From Goniomonas avonlea (lineage: Eukaryota > Cryptophyceae > Goniomonadida > Goniomonadaceae): DNA of 29,882 bases. The notes under the pieces are model-generated. The model was given only the letters and a program-made list of their open reading frames with translations, was not told the origin of the DNA and ran no database searches. The position numbers and the translations under genes are program-made. The stretch is taken from NCBI GenBank assembly GCA_003573635.1, contig QUTJ01031841.1, positions 1 through 29,882 on the forward strand, written 5' to 3'. Position 1 is the first letter of the stretch. Every line of letters begins with the position of its first letter. Shown here in pieces: positions 29,525-29,882 of this stretch.

Positions 29525-29650
29525 TGCCTGGAGGCCTTCATGGTCTACTGCCTCGAACTGAAGTTCTCCTGCCGTGGCCTCACTGAGGTTCTCCTTGCCT
29601 GGAGGCCTCGAACTGACAGTGTACTGCCTCGAAATGTTCTCCTGTGGTCC
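29525..29650 (+). repeat. Direct repeat pair in 3' flank (29525-29579 and 29596-29650)
   Basis: Both units begin TGCCTGGAGGCCT and share ACTGCCTCGAA, GTTCTCCTG and GTGG-CC in the same order, with an offset of about 71 bases. The pair lies just after the duplicated coding segment, so this flank has undergone more than one local duplication. Confidence 0.75.
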
Positions 29651-29882
29651 CAGTGTCTGAAATGAAATGCGTTTGACTTTGACATGCTAGAAGTGAGTTG
29701 ATGTCAGCGAGGTGAGTACACACATGTCTGCTGAGCGTTAGGGAAGTGAGCGCAAGTGCACTGCAGTCGCCAGAGGCGCAATGCCGTTGATTGCCATATT
29801 GTTTCGAACGCAATCGGACCAAGCTCTCTTTCTTTTCTTTCTATTATCCATGCTCTCTCTCTATTCTGCTTCGTCTCCTCTC

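Larger units (their letters stand above)
29244..29882. other. 3' flank without a supportable gene
   Basis: This stretch holds a (CA)15 tract, a second copy of the gene's last coding segment, a 55-base direct repeat pair and a terminal pyrimidine-rich tract (about 29820-29882). A 110-codon frame at 29333-29665 passes through the duplicated segment but has no other protein-like character. I see no AATAAA hexamer. The 3' UTR and poly(A) site of the giant gene should lie here. Confidence 0.7.

Noticed and set aside
29333-29665. Separate small gene of 110 codons downstream
   Set aside because: Its only protein-like part is the duplicated end of the giant gene; the rest is repeat-derived and low in coding character.
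1-29882. Transposons, viral remnants, CRISPR arrays, tRNA or rRNA genes
   Set aside because: I read both strands for polymerase, integrase, transposase and capsid motifs, spaced repeats and cloverleaf-like sequences and saw none.

Overview
The window is a eukaryotic locus taken up almost entirely by one giant gene on the + strand. A single reading frame runs without a stop to 29243. It joins cleanly to a short first exon (772-1023) across one GT-AG intron (1024-1214). The predicted product has 9426 residues, about one megadalton. The coding sequence is GC-rich with mostly G/C third positions, and the flanks are more AT-rich and repetitive. This fits an intron-poor, GC-rich unicellular eukaryote (protist). 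I cannot name the lineage from this sequence alone. Residue numbers refer to the spliced protein: residue = (first base of codon - 960)/3 for everything after the intron.

Layout of the protein. Residues 1-960 are a helical, HEAT/ARM-like N-terminal region with a short Tudor-like strand motif and a PDZ-like domain. Residues about 957-3707 hold six AAA+ modules of the midasin/dynein-related (AAA_5) type, enough for a complete intramolecular hexameric ring. Residues about 3700-6500 are a long, mostly helical linker with two coiled-coil hairpins and an unassigned alpha/beta segment. Residues about 6530-7110 are an array of about five Ig-like ASH/MSP/Hydin-type beta domains. Residues about 7180-7920 are a second helical repeat region. 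Residues about 7950-8395 are a disordered Pro/Thr-rich, acidic and basic linker. Residues about 8399-9413 are four successive von Willebrand factor A (VWA) domains, each with a MIDAS-like motif.

Ring + long linker + acidic segment + terminal MIDAS/VWA is the plan of midasin (Mdn1/Rea1), the ATPase that remodels pre-60S ribosomes. Midasin, however, is about half this size, has one VWA domain and has no ASH array. I read this gene as a highly elaborated midasin-related mechanoenzyme of unknown substrate. The most striking internal signal is that the six AAA modules alternate between two types. Modules 1, 3 and 5 have intact Walker A and Walker B (DE). Modules 2, 4 and 6 have altered nucleotide sites, share a different signature, and in modules 4 and 6 carry long insertions. 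This suggests a ring built from three repeats of an AAA pair.

Flanks. Positions 1-771 contain no supportable gene, but they do contain a diverged direct duplication and a short repeat. Positions 29244-29882 contain a (CA)15 microsatellite, a second copy of the last coding segment of the gene (43 of 46 bases identical) and a further local direct repeat. No RNA genes, CRISPR arrays, integrated viruses or transposons were recognised.
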